Source of the DNA: Pontibacter burrus
GTDB taxonomy: Bacteria > Bacteroidota > Bacteroidia > Cytophagales > Hymenobacteraceae
Direction: 5' to 3'
Length of the DNA stretch: 64,000 nucleotides
Assembly (NCBI RefSeq): GCF_010686685.1
Contig: NZ_JAAGWD010000009.1
Location: 1-64,000 of the forward strand
Shown: positions 45,801 through 55,975 of the stretch, one piece after another
How positions within the stretch are numbered: position 1 is the stretch's first letter
Layout of the letters: each line of letters opens with the position of its first letter
Position numbers and translations under genes: made by a program
The notes under the pieces: model-generated
The model's database searches: none
What the model was told of the DNA's origin: nothing
Seen by the model: the letters and a program-made list of their open reading frames with translations, nothing else

Positions 45801-48800
45801 TTAAATGCCTATAGTCAGGTTCAGACCAAGTGTTCTGGTTGGCGGGAACTGGCCTACTTCAAAGCCACCTACTATGCTAGTGCCATCCAGCGTACCAACT
45901 TCCGGATCGAAAGCAGGCCACTCTGTGATCATGAACAGGTCACGGCCAAACACACCTATACTTGCACGCTGTAACTTAAGCTTCTCAAGAATTGAAGCAG
46001 GAACTGTATAGTCAAAACGTACTTCGCGTAGTTTAATGTAGTCTGTGCTGAAGGTGTTCGCTTCCACGTTATCGCGGTTGAAGTGACGGTTGTAGTAGGT
46101 CTGCATGTTAGTTACCAGCACATCGTTAGGACGGAAAGTACCATCTGCACCTTTAATCACACCATCACCAATGATACCGTTGTAACGACCAGGCAGCGTT
46201 TTAGTCAGTTTACCTTCTTCCATCAGAACAGCGTGTGTCAGTGAGTAAGCTACGCCACCAAACTGTCCGTCGAACAGGATATTCAGACCAAAATTCTTGT
46301 ATCTGAAGTTAGTACCAATACTACCTCTCCAGTCAGGAGTAGCATTACCTATGTATTTGATTTCGCTGCCAAGCAGAGGCAAACCGTTTTCATCATAAAT
46401 GATCTGTCCGTCAGGAGCACGCTCATAGCCAAGGCCATACAGGGCACCCATCGGACCACCTGGTCTTGCTTCAATTGTTCCGCGTGGACCTGATGCCAGA
46501 ATCATTGTGCTCAGGCTGTCAACAAGCTCGATTACTTCGTTCTTGTTTTTAGCGTAAGTACCGAACAGGTTAATATTCAGACCATCCTTGTTCTCCAGCA
46601 CCTTAGCGTTTGCCTGTATCTCGAGACCCTGGTTACGAACTTTACCGGCGTTAATTACAACCTCCGAATAACCAGTAGATTTATCTACCGGCGCTCTCAG
46701 GATCTGGTCGCGGGTATCGTTCTGGTAAACAGCAATGTCTAAACCCAGTCTGTTTTTAAGCAGGCGCAGATCTAAACCAAACTCAACACTGGTTGTTAAA
46801 AGTGGCTTCAGTTCTGAGTTGGCAATTGCTCTTGGGTTACCCAAACCTGAAGGGAATCCTTCCTGCACGGTGTAAGTGTAGCTTGTCAGGTAAGGGTCTG
46901 TACCACCACTACCTACCTGCGACCATGAACCTCTCGCCTTGATGAAAGATATTGAGTTTGGCATCTGGAACATGTCCGAAATAACCGCACTCACGTTAAC
47001 AGATGGGTAGAAGAAAGAAGTGTTCTTAGCAGTTTCAGGTGTAGCAAGTGTACTGGTCCAGTCGTTACGGGCCGTAAAATCTAAGAACAAAACGTTGTCG
47101 TAGCTAAGCTGTGCTAAACCGTATAAGCTGTTTACCGCATACTCCATACGGCGCGGATAAGCAACCGGGCTTTCCTTGCTGTTTGCAAAGCTGTAGATAC
47201 CTGGGTAAGTCAGTTTGTCAGCTCTCAGCTCATCTCTGTTGTAGATGTTTGCCATGCGGCTACCACCAACTGAAAGACCTGCCTCAAATTTGCTGCTGAT
47301 CTCGCGGTTGTAACGCACCAGGAAGTCATTAGTAACTTCGCGGCCGTAGATGTTCTGTGTTCTGTACATACCTTCCGGGAACTTCTGCGTGTCCCAAGGG
47401 CGCTGCTGCGAACGGGAATCCTGCGAAAGATCCAGCGACGATCTCACCATCAGGCTAAGGTCGTTTGTAAAGTTGTAAGTAGCTGAAATATTACCAACCA
47501 GGCCATTTCTGCTGGATTTATTCAGCATTTCATATGCCTGCAGGTATGGGTTATCCAGAATGCTACTGAATGGTGTATTCTGCTCTACACCCTCACGTCC
47601 TGGTAACCAGTAAGGTTTAAACCAATTCAGGTCCAGGTTAGGGGAAAGCCCCCTGATAAAGTACATGATGGTGTGGTTGTTATAACCGGTAGATGGCAGG
47701 TTGTCGCTCTTGTTGTTTGTATAGTTAATCTTGGAAGCGATTTCCAGCTTGTCGGTTACCTTATGGTTCACTGATAGTGCTACAGTGTTACGGCTATAAC
47801 CTGTATTTGGCACAATCCAATTGTTCTGAAGGTTTGTGTAAGACAAACGAGTTGAAGTCTTATCAGAACCGCCCTCAATACTTACACTGTTTGTGAAAGT
47901 AGATGCCGCCTCAAAGTAGTCTTTTCGGTTGTTTTTGTAAGGTACCCATGGAGTACGGGTTGCGCCGGTAGTGCCTGTTACAGGGTCGTACTGATAGTAG
48001 CTTTGTCCGTTAAAGCGCGGTCCCCAGGCAGAGCTGGTGCTTCTTGTACTTGCCCCATCTTCCGTGTTCAGGTAAGAATACCACAGGTCCTGACCGCCTG
48101 TACCCTGACCGTACTCATACTGATAATCCGGCCAGCGTGATACGGTACTTACAGTGGTATTAGAGTTTATAGTTACCCCAATTCCTTTTTTGTTTGCTTT
48201 ACCAGATTTGGTAGTGATAATGATGGCACCGTTTGCACCACGTGCACCGTAAAGAGCAGCCGCACCAGGGCCTTTCAGTACCGATACACTCTCAATATCA
48301 TCCGGGTTGATGTCGTTCAGGCCGTTACCAAAGTCAACCGGGTTGTCGCTAGATAGGTAAGAACCGCTACCTGTACTAACAGCTGGCTTGTTCATGATCA
48401 CACCATCCACCACAATCAGGGCTTCGCTGCTACTGCCAAGGCTGTTTTCACCACGAAGGATGATCTTATTGGAACCAGCAGGACCACCGCCAGACTTTAC
48501 CATGTTTACACCGGCTACTTTACCTGAAAGGGCATCAGTCCAGTTATTTGAAATGGCTTTGGTAAGCTCCTCGCCTTTAACTTGTGTAACCGAGTAACCG
48601 AGCGCTTTTTCTTCACGCTTGATACCCAGTGCTGTTACAACAACTTCAGAAAGCTGCTTGCTGTCCAACGACAGGGTTACCGCCAGGTTTTCTTCAGCTT
48701 TAGTGATAGTTACATTCTGCTGCTGGTAGCCTACAAAGCGGAAAGAAAGCACTGTTCCTACTTCCACATTTACAGTAAAAGCACCTTCTACATTAGTTAC

Positions 48801-49037
48801 CCCAACAGGCTGCTGGTTCGCTAATATAGTTACACCTGGCAGCGTGCTTCCATCGTCGCCGGCAATAACTTTACCTTTTACAGTAACTTTCTGTGTCTGG
48901 GGAGTCTGCACATACACGGGAGACGCGACCGCATCTGCCGCCAGTCCATTTCCTGCTAACAGCAGGCACGAGCAAAGCCAGAGCGTTTTTTTAAAGCTCT
49001 TCCTGCTCTTTTTGGGCGGAAGTAAAAGTTTTTCCAT
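45801..49037 (-). CDS. SusC/RagA-family TonB-dependent outer-membrane transporter
   Basis: A 1078-residue precursor: signal, CarboxypepD_reg-like domain (KVTVKGKVIAGDDGSTLPGVTI), plug (KREEKALGYSVTQVKGEEL ... SVSVLKGPGAAALYGARGANGAIIITTK) and a long 22-strand barrel ending in NLTIGI. It forms the channel of the SusCD complex importing ligands captured by SusD. Its partners suggest a phosphodiester or head-group cargo; not provable here. Confidence 0.95.
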   Translation of the reverse strand: MEKLLLPPKKSRKSFKKTLWLCSCLLLAGNGLAADAVASPVYVQTPQTQKVTVKGKVIAGDDGSTLPGVTILANQQPVGVTNVEGAFTVNVEVGTVLSFRFVGYQQQNVTITKAEENLAVTLSLDSKQLSEVVVTALGIKREEKALGYSVTQVKGEELTKAISNNWTDALSGKVAGVNMVKSGGGPAGSNKIILRGENSLGSSSEALIVVDGVIMNKPAVSTGSGSYLSSDNPVDFGNGLNDINPDDIESVSVLKGPGAAALYGARGANGAIIITTKSGKANKKGIGVTINSNTTVSTVSRWPDYQYEYGQGTGGQDLWYSYLNTEDGASTRSTSSAWGPRFNGQSYYQYDPVTGTTGATRTPWVPYKNNRKDYFEAASTFTNSVSIEGGSDKTSTRLSYTNLQNNWIVPNTGYSRNTVALSVNHKVTDKLEIASKINYTNNKSDNLPSTGYNNHTIMYFIRGLSPNLDLNWFKPYWLPGREGVEQNTPFSSILDNPYLQAYEMLNKSSRNGLVGNISATYNFTNDLSLMVRSSLDLSQDSRSQQRPWDTQKFPEGMYRTQNIYGREVTNDFLVRYNREISSKFEAGLSVGGSRMANIYNRDELRADKLTYPGIYSFANSKESPVAYPRRMEYAVNSLYGLAQLSYDNVLFLDFTARNDWTSTLATPETAKNTSFFYPSVNVSAVISDMFQMPNSISFIKARGSWSQVGSGGTDPYLTSYTYTVQEGFPSGLGNPRAIANSELKPLLTTSVEFGLDLRLLKNRLGLDIAVYQNDTRDQILRAPVDKSTGYSEVVINAGKVRNQGLEIQANAKVLENKDGLNINLFGTYAKNKNEVIELVDSLSTMILASGPRGTIEARPGGPMGALYGLGYERAPDGQIIYDENGLPLLGSEIKYIGNATPDWRGSIGTNFRYKNFGLNILFDGQFGGVAYSLTHAVLMEEGKLTKTLPGRYNGIIGDGVIKGADGTFRPNDVLVTNMQTYYNRHFNRDNVEANTFSTDYIKLREVRFDYTVPASILEKLKLQRASIGVFGRDLFMITEWPAFDPEVGTLDGTSIVGGFEVGQFPPTRTLGLNLTIGI

Positions 49038-49099
49038 CTGTTTTGGTTTAAAACTGGTATTGAGCGTTTATCTTGAGTGAGTTATAAAAGTGTTATTGA

Positions 49100-50443
49100 T
49101 TAGATTGATTTTGATAATTGAAGGTTTTCCTTCTCCTTGTTCCAGGTAAGGGCTGTGAAGAATATAGAGAGCACACAGGCAGCTACCATCACGATAAAAC
49201 CACCATCCCAGCCCCAGGCATCCACTACAAAGCCCATGGCAATATTGGCAAACAGCGCACCGCCCATGTAACCGAATAATCCGGTGAGGCCTGCAGCTGT
49301 TCCTGCTGCTTTTTTAGCTACCAGGTCCAGCGCCTGCACACCAATCAGCATAACAGGGCCATAGATCAGGAAGCCGATAGCAACCAATGCAAGGTTATCC
49401 ACCCAGATATTACCGGCAGGGTTTTTCCAATAAACTATAACTGCTACCATTACCAGTACCATATAAATAATAGTGGCCGGAGCACGACGTCCTTTAAAGA
49501 CCTTGTCGCTGATCCAGCCGCAAAGTAGGGTACCCGGTATACCGGCATATTCATAAGCAAAGTAAGCCCAGCCTGTTTCTTTCACTGAAAAACCTTTTGC
49601 TTCTTCCAGATAGGTTGGAGCCCAGTCCAGGATGCCATAGCGCACTAAGTAAACAAAGGCATTGGCAAAAGCGATGTACCACAGCAGGCGGTTGTTGAAC
49701 ACGTATTTAAAGAAGATCTCTTTCGCACTAAGCTCTTTTTCGTGGTCGCTGGAATAGTTCTTAGGATAGTCGTTTTTATACTCTTCTATAGTTGGCAGGC
49801 CGCAGGACTGAGGGGTATCGCGCACAAGCATATAGATGATTAGCGCTGATAATAAAGCAATAATACCCGGGAAGTAGAGCTTGCTCTCCCAGGTACCAAA
49901 AATAGCGACAGCCGCAATTGCCAGCGGACCAACAAGACCACCGCCAACGTTATGCGCCACGTTCCAGATAGACATTTTAGTGCCACGCTCCTTTGTGGAG
50001 AACCAATGCACCATCACACGACCACACGGAGGCCAACCCATTCCCTGGAACCAGCCATTCAGGAACAGCAACACAAACATGATCATGATGGAGCTGGTGG
50101 CAAACGGCGACAGGCCCATAAAGATCATAGTGATTGCTGACAGCACCAGGCCTATAGTTAAGAAGTTACGGGCATTGCTCCTGTCGGAAACGTTACCCAT
50201 TAAAAACTTACTTAAACCGTAAGCAATAGAAACACCTGACAGCGCGAAACCCAGATCGGCTTTGGAATAGCCCTGAGCGATCAGGTCTGGCATTACCAGC
50301 GAAAAGTTTTTGCGAACCAGGTAGTACCCGGCGTAACCAATAAATATTCCGAGAAAAACCTGAAGACGCAGGCGCTTATATTCCGGATCTATTCTTTCCA
50401 AGGGCAACCGATCAGCATGAGGGGCCGGTGAAATAAGACGCAT
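49100..50443 (-). CDS. glpT: Glycerol-3-phosphate antiporter (GlpT family)
   Basis: A 447-residue MFS organophosphate:phosphate antiporter with 12 predicted helices and a cytoplasmic central loop. The N-terminal [25 protein letters not shown] and [24 protein letters not shown] match GlpT/UhpT. Glycerol-3-phosphate specificity comes mainly from glpD next door. Length is normal. A possible -7 element lies 183 bp upstream. Confidence 0.9.
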   Translation of the reverse strand: MRLISPAPHADRLPLERIDPEYKRLRLQVFLGIFIGYAGYYLVRKNFSLVMPDLIAQGYSKADLGFALSGVSIAYGLSKFLMGNVSDRSNARNFLTIGLVLSAITMIFMGLSPFATSSIMIMFVLLFLNGWFQGMGWPPCGRVMVHWFSTKERGTKMSIWNVAHNVGGGLVGPLAIAAVAIFGTWESKLYFPGIIALLSALIIYMLVRDTPQSCGLPTIEEYKNDYPKNYSSDHEKELSAKEIFFKYVFNNRLLWYIAFANAFVYLVRYGILDWAPTYLEEAKGFSVKETGWAYFAYEYAGIPGTLLCGWISDKVFKGRRAPATIIYMVLVMVAVIVYWKNPAGNIWVDNLALVAIGFLIYGPVMLIGVQALDLVAKKAAGTAAGLTGLFGYMGGALFANIAMGFVVDAWGWDGGFIVMVAACVLSIFFTALTWNKEKENLQLSKSI

Positions 50444-50789
50444 ATGTTATTAGTAAAAGTTTAAGCTACTATTCTATAGTTTGATTACACTCAGCTCTAT
50501 TTCAGAAACCATAATTGGATTCTTTAGTGAGTGCAATTATTTATTTATTTAATTATTTAGATGCTATATCTGTTGTTATACAACGCTAATTTCATCTTTT
50601 TTATGCAATTCAACCATAGCTGGCACAAAATTATAGTACAACTGAATCGTTTTATAGTATAGTAAAAAAGGTATATTACCGTTCTATAGTTCTAATTCCT
50701 TTTCTCTATCCTAAAACTTTACCTTGTCCTTCTGCACAACTATAGCTTTCTTCTAAAGCCAATTTGTAAAATATAATTTATCCTATAAG
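50444..50789. other. AT-rich spacer between glpD and glpT
   Basis: A 346-bp spacer without a gene. It has several AACTATA/TATAGTT words and a minus-strand TAATTTTG (50626-50633) that matches TAnnTTTG and could serve glpT with a long leader. No operator sequence for the DeoR protein was recognised. Confidence 0.6.
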
Positions 50790-52433
50790 TCAAGCTACTT
50801 TGCTTGCTCTGATATCTTTATTATCAACTGGTGCATAAGGCGTTAGCAGGTACTGGTTAGCAAGCTCCGTGAAGCTTTTTACCTGGTTTTGCTGCCATGC
50901 CTCACTTAAGCCCAGGTTAGCCGCCATAATGCTTGCCACTGCCGGAGCCATATCTATTGCAGCTTTCGCGTTCAGGAACAAAATGCGCATTCTACGGGCC
51001 AGCACATCTTCTATAGTTCTTGCCATTTCGTGCTGCACAGCCCATACCACTTCAGCTGCTGTATTCGGGAACAAAGCATGCAGTTTCTGCTGCAGTTCAG
51101 GGCGTTGGTTCATCAGGTTTCGGATACCCTGCGCATCGCTGCCATACACACTCAAGTGCTCCGGCTGCGGCTTAGCAAAACCATGCACGTGCAGGTTGGC
51201 GGTTGCACAAGCCTTAAGTGGCAGCTGTCCAACTTTAATGGCCTCATCTATCGTGTCCTCAGCCATTTTGCGGTAAGTCGTCCACTTACCACCTGTTATA
51301 GTTACCAATCCCGAATCTGCTACAATCAGTTTATGGCTGCGCGAGATTTCTTTGGTGCTGTTTGTGCCTTTGGCTGGTGCAGCCAGTGGGCGCAAACCAG
51401 CGAAAACACTCAATACATCTTCCCGAACCGGTTTGCGCACCAGGTACTGCCCAGCGGTATTTAAAATAAAACTAATCTCATCTTCCAGTGCAGTAGGCTC
51501 CAGGCTGCTGCTTTCAAGCGGGGTATCGGTTGTGCCAACCAGCACATGGTCGTGCCACGGAACGGCGAATAACACACGCCCGTCCGGCGTTTTAGGTATC
51601 ATCAGGGCAGCGTCGCTCTGCAGGAAAGACTTATCCAGCACCACGTGCACTCCCTGGCTTGGTCGTACCAGCGGATCCTGCGCAGGTTTATCCATCTGAA
51701 GCAGATCGTTGACAAAAACCCCGGTTGCGTTTATCACCACTTTGGCACTCAGTTCATACTCAGAGCCTGTTTCCAGGTCCTTGGCTTTTACACCACTTAT
51801 CTTACCATTTTCGCCTTTAAGCAGCCCATTAACCTTAAAGTAGTTCAGGAGCACTCCGCCCTTCTCGGCACAGGTCTGTGCCAGGTTTATAGCCAGGCGG
51901 GCATCATCAAACTGACCATCATAGTATATGATACCACCTTTCAAACCATTGGGCTCTACTGTTGGCAACAACTTATTTATCGTTTTTCTGCCTAATAATT
52001 CTGTCTTTTTAAACCTGTATTTGCCGGCCATCCAGTCATACACTTTTAAACCGATGCCATAAAAGCCCTGGTTAAACAAACTATAGCTTGGGATAACAAA
52101 TGGCTGCACACGCACCAGATGCGGAGCATTCTGCAACAGCAGACCACGTTCGCGCAATGCTTCATAAACAAGGCTTACATCGCCTTGTGCAAGGTAGCGT
52201 ACACCACCATGTACCAGTTTGGTACTGCGGCTTGATGTACCTTTAGCAAAATCAGCCTGCTCCAGCAACAGCGTCTTATAGCCTCTTGCCGCCGCATCTA
52301 CCGCCACACCTAAACCGGTTGCTCCACCTCCAACAACTATAACATCCCAGCCGGCTGTGTCCTGCTGAATGCGCTCTACAAACTTACCCCGGTTAAAGAT
52401 ACTACCTCCCGCTTCTGCTGCTTTCGAATACAT
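50790..52433 (-). CDS. glpD: Glycerol-3-phosphate dehydrogenase/oxidase
   Basis: A 547-residue membrane-associated FAD flavoprotein oxidising glycerol-3-phosphate to DHAP and passing electrons to quinone. FAD loop DVIVVGGGATGLGVAVDAA, KGTSSRSTKLVHGGVRYL and the C-terminal helical domain (AVQHEMARTIEDVLARRMRILF) are complete. First gene of the minus-strand run. The spacer 52434-52720 with the divergent pyruvate-kinase-like gene holds AACTATA words but no clear -7 element. Confidence 0.96.
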   Translation of the reverse strand: MYSKAAEAGGSIFNRGKFVERIQQDTAGWDVIVVGGGATGLGVAVDAAARGYKTLLLEQADFAKGTSSRSTKLVHGGVRYLAQGDVSLVYEALRERGLLLQNAPHLVRVQPFVIPSYSLFNQGFYGIGLKVYDWMAGKYRFKKTELLGRKTINKLLPTVEPNGLKGGIIYYDGQFDDARLAINLAQTCAEKGGVLLNYFKVNGLLKGENGKISGVKAKDLETGSEYELSAKVVINATGVFVNDLLQMDKPAQDPLVRPSQGVHVVLDKSFLQSDAALMIPKTPDGRVLFAVPWHDHVLVGTTDTPLESSSLEPTALEDEISFILNTAGQYLVRKPVREDVLSVFAGLRPLAAPAKGTNSTKEISRSHKLIVADSGLVTITGGKWTTYRKMAEDTIDEAIKVGQLPLKACATANLHVHGFAKPQPEHLSVYGSDAQGIRNLMNQRPELQQKLHALFPNTAAEVVWAVQHEMARTIEDVLARRMRILFLNAKAAIDMAPAVASIMAANLGLSEAWQQNQVKSFTELANQYLLTPYAPVDNKDIRASKVA

Positions 52434-52720
52434 TATTAAATTATTGTTATATTTTTCTTTGTATTTCGTTTAAAAGTAAAAATAAAACCAATATAAAAGC
52501 AAATGAAACTATAAAAAAATAACCAAAATCATTCGTAACTCATCCGTAATGCATTTTTGCCATGATTTTGTTTTGGTGTGGTTGGCCAGACCTGGCTACA
52601 AAAGGGAGATTTTGATTTCGTTTAGTTTATAGTTATATAGTCACTATAGCCTACCGAACGTGGCGCTCCAATCAGGAGCAACTATAAAAACCTGCCCTCA
52701 TATAAACAGTATTAGAAGAT

Positions 52721-54571
52721 ATGGCGGAACAAAAAACAGATTATCAGGCCCTGATAACACAGCTGGATGCGTTGTATAACGATGCGCTGGCACTGGAAAA
52801 GAGATTCTCGAATGAAATAAAGCAGGTACACCCTAATTTCAGAAAGAGTGTGCGTAACCTGCTGCATTACCTGGCCTTGCGCCACCATGATATCAGAGAG
52901 CTGCAGCGTGAGCTCGCACAATTGGGACTATCATCGTTGGGCAGACTGGAAGGCCATGTTCTGGCAAGCCTGCAGGCTGTCCGTAACCAGCTTTGCTACC
53001 TGGCCCAATGCAAACCAAACAAACAAAGCCTGCCTGTTCGATATTTCGAAAATCAGAAATTGCTAACGAAACATACCGAAAGCTTATTGGGCGAACTTCC
53101 TCCTCACCGCACTACGCGTATCATGGTTACTTTTTCATCAGATCTGGCCAAAGATTATGATCTGGTGGAGCGTATGCTGAAGGCTGGCATGGATTGCGCC
53201 CGCATCAACTGTGCTCACGATTCCCCTGAAACCTGGCTGGCTATGATCCATAACATCCGGAAAGCTGAAAAAGCAACCGGCCTACCCTGTTCTGTGCTGT
53301 TCGACCTGATGGGGCCCAAGTTACGAACCGGCGAACTTAAAACCGGACCTAAAGTATTAGCCATCCGCCCGGTAAATAACGAAATGGGATTGGTCGCATC
53401 TCCGGCTATAGTTTGGATTGCAAGCAGCAATACGCCGCCGCCCACTAAAGTAGATGCCAGCCTACCTGTAGACACAAGCTGGGTAACACAACTACAGGAA
53501 GGTGATCGGATTAAGTTTACCGACACACGCGGACGCAAGCGTTCACTTTCTGTAGTTCGAAAGGAAAAAAAAGGTGTAATAGCGCATCTGCTCAAAACCT
53601 CTTACATTGCTACAGGCACTAAGCTAACAGTAGAAACCAAGACTGTGACCAGTCAGGAAACCACTGTCGGCGACCTGCCTTCAATCGAAATTCCGATCTT
53701 GCTTAAAAAGGACCATTTGCTTGTGCTGCACCGTGATCCCGTACCAGGTGAGCCTGCACAATTCGACCCGAACGGGCATATTCTGAAACCGGCACACATC
53801 TCCTGTACCTTGCCTGAGGTATTTGACCAGGTACAGAAAGGCGAGACTATCCTGTTTAATGATGGTGCGATTGAAGGCATTGTGGAAGAAGTGGAAGACG
53901 ACAAGCTGCTTATAAAAATAACCTTCGCCAAGGAAAAAGGTAGCCTGCTTCGGGCCGATAAAGGCATTAACCTGCCTGAAACCAAACTGCACCTGCACGA
54001 TATGACAGAGAAGGACAAAGAAGACCTGAGGTTTATCGCAAAGCATGCAGATATTGTAAACCTGTCGTTTGCAAATCACCCGGCTATGGTTCATGCCCTG
54101 TTCAGCGAAATGCGGAAACTGAAAGCGAACAAGCTGGCCGTTATGCTGAAAATTGAGACCAAAGAGGGATTCAAGAACCTGCCACACCTGCTGCTCGCTG
54201 TCATGCAATCCTACCCGGCAGGCATTATGATTGCACGCGGCGACCTGGCTGTAGAATGTGGCTGGCAACGACTGGCCGAAGTGCAGGAGGAGATACTATG
54301 GCTCTGCGAAGCCGCGCATATTCCGGTTGTGTGGGCTACGCAGGTGCTTGAAACACTGGCAAAAAAAGGCAGACCGTCGCGGGCCGAAATTACGGATGCC
54401 GCCATGGCACAGCGCGCCGACTGTATTATGCTGAATAAAGGGCCACATATTATAGATGCCATTACGATGCTCCACGACATTGTGCGCCGCATGCAGGACC
54501 ACCAGTTCAAGAAAACATCGATGCTACGCAGCCTGGAAATCTCAGATATGAGCCAGTTACCTGCCGATTAA
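52721..54571 (+). CDS. Divergent pyruvate-kinase-like protein
   Basis: A 616-residue protein. An N-terminal ~130-residue helical extension (unlike PK) precedes a PK barrel with inserted lid: RTTRIMVTFSSD for the canonical first motif, AGMDCARINCAHD (Arg retained), LFDLMGPKLRTG, MLKIETKEGF (catalytic Lys), IMIARGDLAVECGW and VVWATQVLETLAKKGRPSRAEITDAAMA. The C-terminal allosteric PK domain is absent. It may convert PEP to pyruvate or act differently; several signatures are off-consensus. Divergent from glpD, which links it to lower glycolysis only by position. Confidence 0.8.
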   Translation: MAEQKTDYQALITQLDALYNDALALEKRFSNEIKQVHPNFRKSVRNLLHYLALRHHDIRELQRELAQLGLSSLGRLEGHVLASLQAVRNQLCYLAQCKPNKQSLPVRYFENQKLLTKHTESLLGELPPHRTTRIMVTFSSDLAKDYDLVERMLKAGMDCARINCAHDSPETWLAMIHNIRKAEKATGLPCSVLFDLMGPKLRTGELKTGPKVLAIRPVNNEMGLVASPAIVWIASSNTPPPTKVDASLPVDTSWVTQLQEGDRIKFTDTRGRKRSLSVVRKEKKGVIAHLLKTSYIATGTKLTVETKTVTSQETTVGDLPSIEIPILLKKDHLLVLHRDPVPGEPAQFDPNGHILKPAHISCTLPEVFDQVQKGETILFNDGAIEGIVEEVEDDKLLIKITFAKEKGSLLRADKGINLPETKLHLHDMTEKDKEDLRFIAKHADIVNLSFANHPAMVHALFSEMRKLKANKLAVMLKIETKEGFKNLPHLLLAVMQSYPAGIMIARGDLAVECGWQRLAEVQEEILWLCEAAHIPVVWATQVLETLAKKGRPSRAEITDAAMAQRADCIMLNKGPHIIDAITMLHDIVRRMQDHQFKKTSMLRSLEISDMSQLPAD

Positions 54572-54582
54572 ACTATAAACCG

Positions 54583-54590
54583 TACCTTTG
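54583..54590 (+). promoter_or_regulatory. Candidate -7 element (TACCTTTG) of ywbE-like gene
   Basis: Exact TAnnTTTG, 19 bp before the ATG. Confidence 0.6.
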
Positions 54591-54609
54591 CCTAAACTAT
54601 AGCTACACA

Positions 54610-54816
54610 ATGGACCCAAGAAAACGCGCAAACATAAAGCCCGGCATGCGGGTAAACATTGTTATGAAGGAAGACCAGCGCACCGGCTACCTCACCGAAG
54701 GTTACGTGCAGGACATCCTCACCAATTCCCCTAACCACCCACACGGCATCAAAGTAAGACTCGAAACCGGCGAAGTAGGGAGAGTGAAGGAAGTACTTCC
54801 TGAGTTTGGGAGTTAG
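54610..54816 (+). CDS. YwbE family protein
   Basis: A 68-residue protein matching the YwbE/DUF2196 family throughout (RANIKPGMRVNIVMKEDQRTG ... VQDILTNSPNHPHGIKVRLETGEVGRVKEVL), a small beta-barrel of unknown role, perhaps RNA-binding. The final codons merge with a GTTAGAAA repeat arm. Confidence 0.9.
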   Translation: MDPRKRANIKPGMRVNIVMKEDQRTGYLTEGYVQDILTNSPNHPHGIKVRLETGEVGRVKEVLPEFGS

Positions 54817-55260
54817 AGAGTTTGGAAGTTAGAAAGTTAATGGAGCTACTTCTTTGATGCATTCTTTCTTATAGTTGTGAGTATAGCTATGATTTCGGAA
54901 GCTTCCTTCATGATATCCTGCAACCTGTGGGACCGCACAATATTAGATTCGACTAATAATTCCAACCAAAACTGGCTTTCGTCGGCTTCTTCAAGAGATA
55001 CGCCTACTTTTGCAACGAACTCGGCTTTTGATCTTGCCCTACAAGCTGCTCTGTAGTTAGCTCCTACTGATGTTGCAGATCGCAGAAGTTGCTTACCTAG
55101 AATATAGGCTTCTGCATCTTTAGGCAACGCCTGAAACAGTTTAATAATCCGAACTGAAAAAGCCTTTGTTCTCAGCTTAAACTGCTCAGAAAATGCATAA
55201 TTACTTAATCTATACTCTTCCATACCTTTCTAACTTTCTAATTTCCAAACTTTCTAACTT
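54802..55260. repeat. GTTAGAAA inverted pair enclosing the four-helix-bundle gene
   Basis: Left arm 54802-54840 and right arm 55226-55260 are inverted copies of GTTAGAAAGTTTGGAAGTT-type sequence, with the S23-type gene as the only content. The left arm ends at ywbE, the right arm covers the radC stop codon. Confidence 0.88.
54846..55223 (-). CDS. Four-helix-bundle protein (S23/intervening-sequence type)
   Basis: A 125-residue all-alpha protein of the family first known from 23S rRNA intervening sequences: FSVRIIKLFQALPKDAEAYILGKQLLRSATSVGANYRAACRARSKAEFVAKVGVSLEEADESQFWLEL. Here it sits alone within inverted repeats, not in rRNA. Function unknown. Ends near the ywbE gene, starts near the radC end. 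Confidence 0.9.
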   Translation of the reverse strand: MEEYRLSNYAFSEQFKLRTKAFSVRIIKLFQALPKDAEAYILGKQLLRSATSVGANYRAACRARSKAEFVAKVGVSLEEADESQFWLELLVESNIVRSHRLQDIMKEASEIIAILTTIRKNASKK

Positions 55261-55975
55261 ACAACAGCCCTTCATCGGCGAAGCTATAGTAGTCGTTGTT
55301 AGTAAAGATGATATGATCGAGAATAGGGAGATCGAGAAACTGGCCGGCTTCTTTCATTTTTTTGGTGAGTGAGATGTCGGCGGCGCTGGGCTTGATGTTG
55401 CCGCTAGGGTGGTTGTGAACTAAGATAACCGAACTTGCCAGTTGTTCCAGCGCTTTTTTGAAAATGATCTTTGGGTCGGCTACGGTGCCGGCAACACCGC
55501 CTGCACTGATACTTTCCTTTTTCATGACAACGTTTGCCCGGTTCAGCAAAATAACCCAGAACTCCTCATGTGGCAGGTCCAGGAGTTGCGGCTTTATGTA
55601 ATTGTAAATATCGGTGGAGCAGGTGATCTGCGTACGTGCTGCAGCGGCAGTTTCTTTTCTCCTGCGGCCCAGTTCCAGGGCACTAACTATAGTTATAGCC
55701 TTTGCCTCACCAATCCCTTTGTGCTTCATCAGGTCCTTTACCGACAGCCGGGCCAGCTCGTTCAGGTCGTTACCTACAGCGGAAAGTATTAGCTTGGCCA
55801 CATCTACAGCCGTTAGTTTAGGTGTGCCGGAGCCAATTAGTATGGCAATCAGTTCAGCATCGCTAAGCGCGGCCTTGCCCTTCAGGAGCAGTTTTTCACG
55901 GGGTCTGTCCTCTTCCGCCCAAGTCTTTATGTTTAGCGAAGTGTTGTAAGCAGCCAGCGTGTCAGTGTGTTTCAT
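55259..55975 (-). CDS. radC: RadC family JAB-domain protein
   Basis: A 238-residue protein from ATG 55975 (in-frame ATG 56011 would add twelve residues). N-terminal UPF0758 helices (WAEEDRPREKLLLKGKAALSDAELIAILIGSG), then a JAMM metal site HNHPSGNIKPSAADISLT with its upstream Glu. RadC is not truly a repair enzyme in E. coli; metalloprotease-like activity is the family guess. Its stop lies in a repeat arm. Confidence 0.93.
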   Translation of the reverse strand: MKHTDTLAAYNTSLNIKTWAEEDRPREKLLLKGKAALSDAELIAILIGSGTPKLTAVDVAKLILSAVGNDLNELARLSVKDLMKHKGIGEAKAITIVSALELGRRRKETAAAARTQITCSTDIYNYIKPQLLDLPHEEFWVILLNRANVVMKKESISAGGVAGTVADPKIIFKKALEQLASSVILVHNHPSGNIKPSAADISLTKKMKEAGQFLDLPILDHIIFTNNDYYSFADEGLL

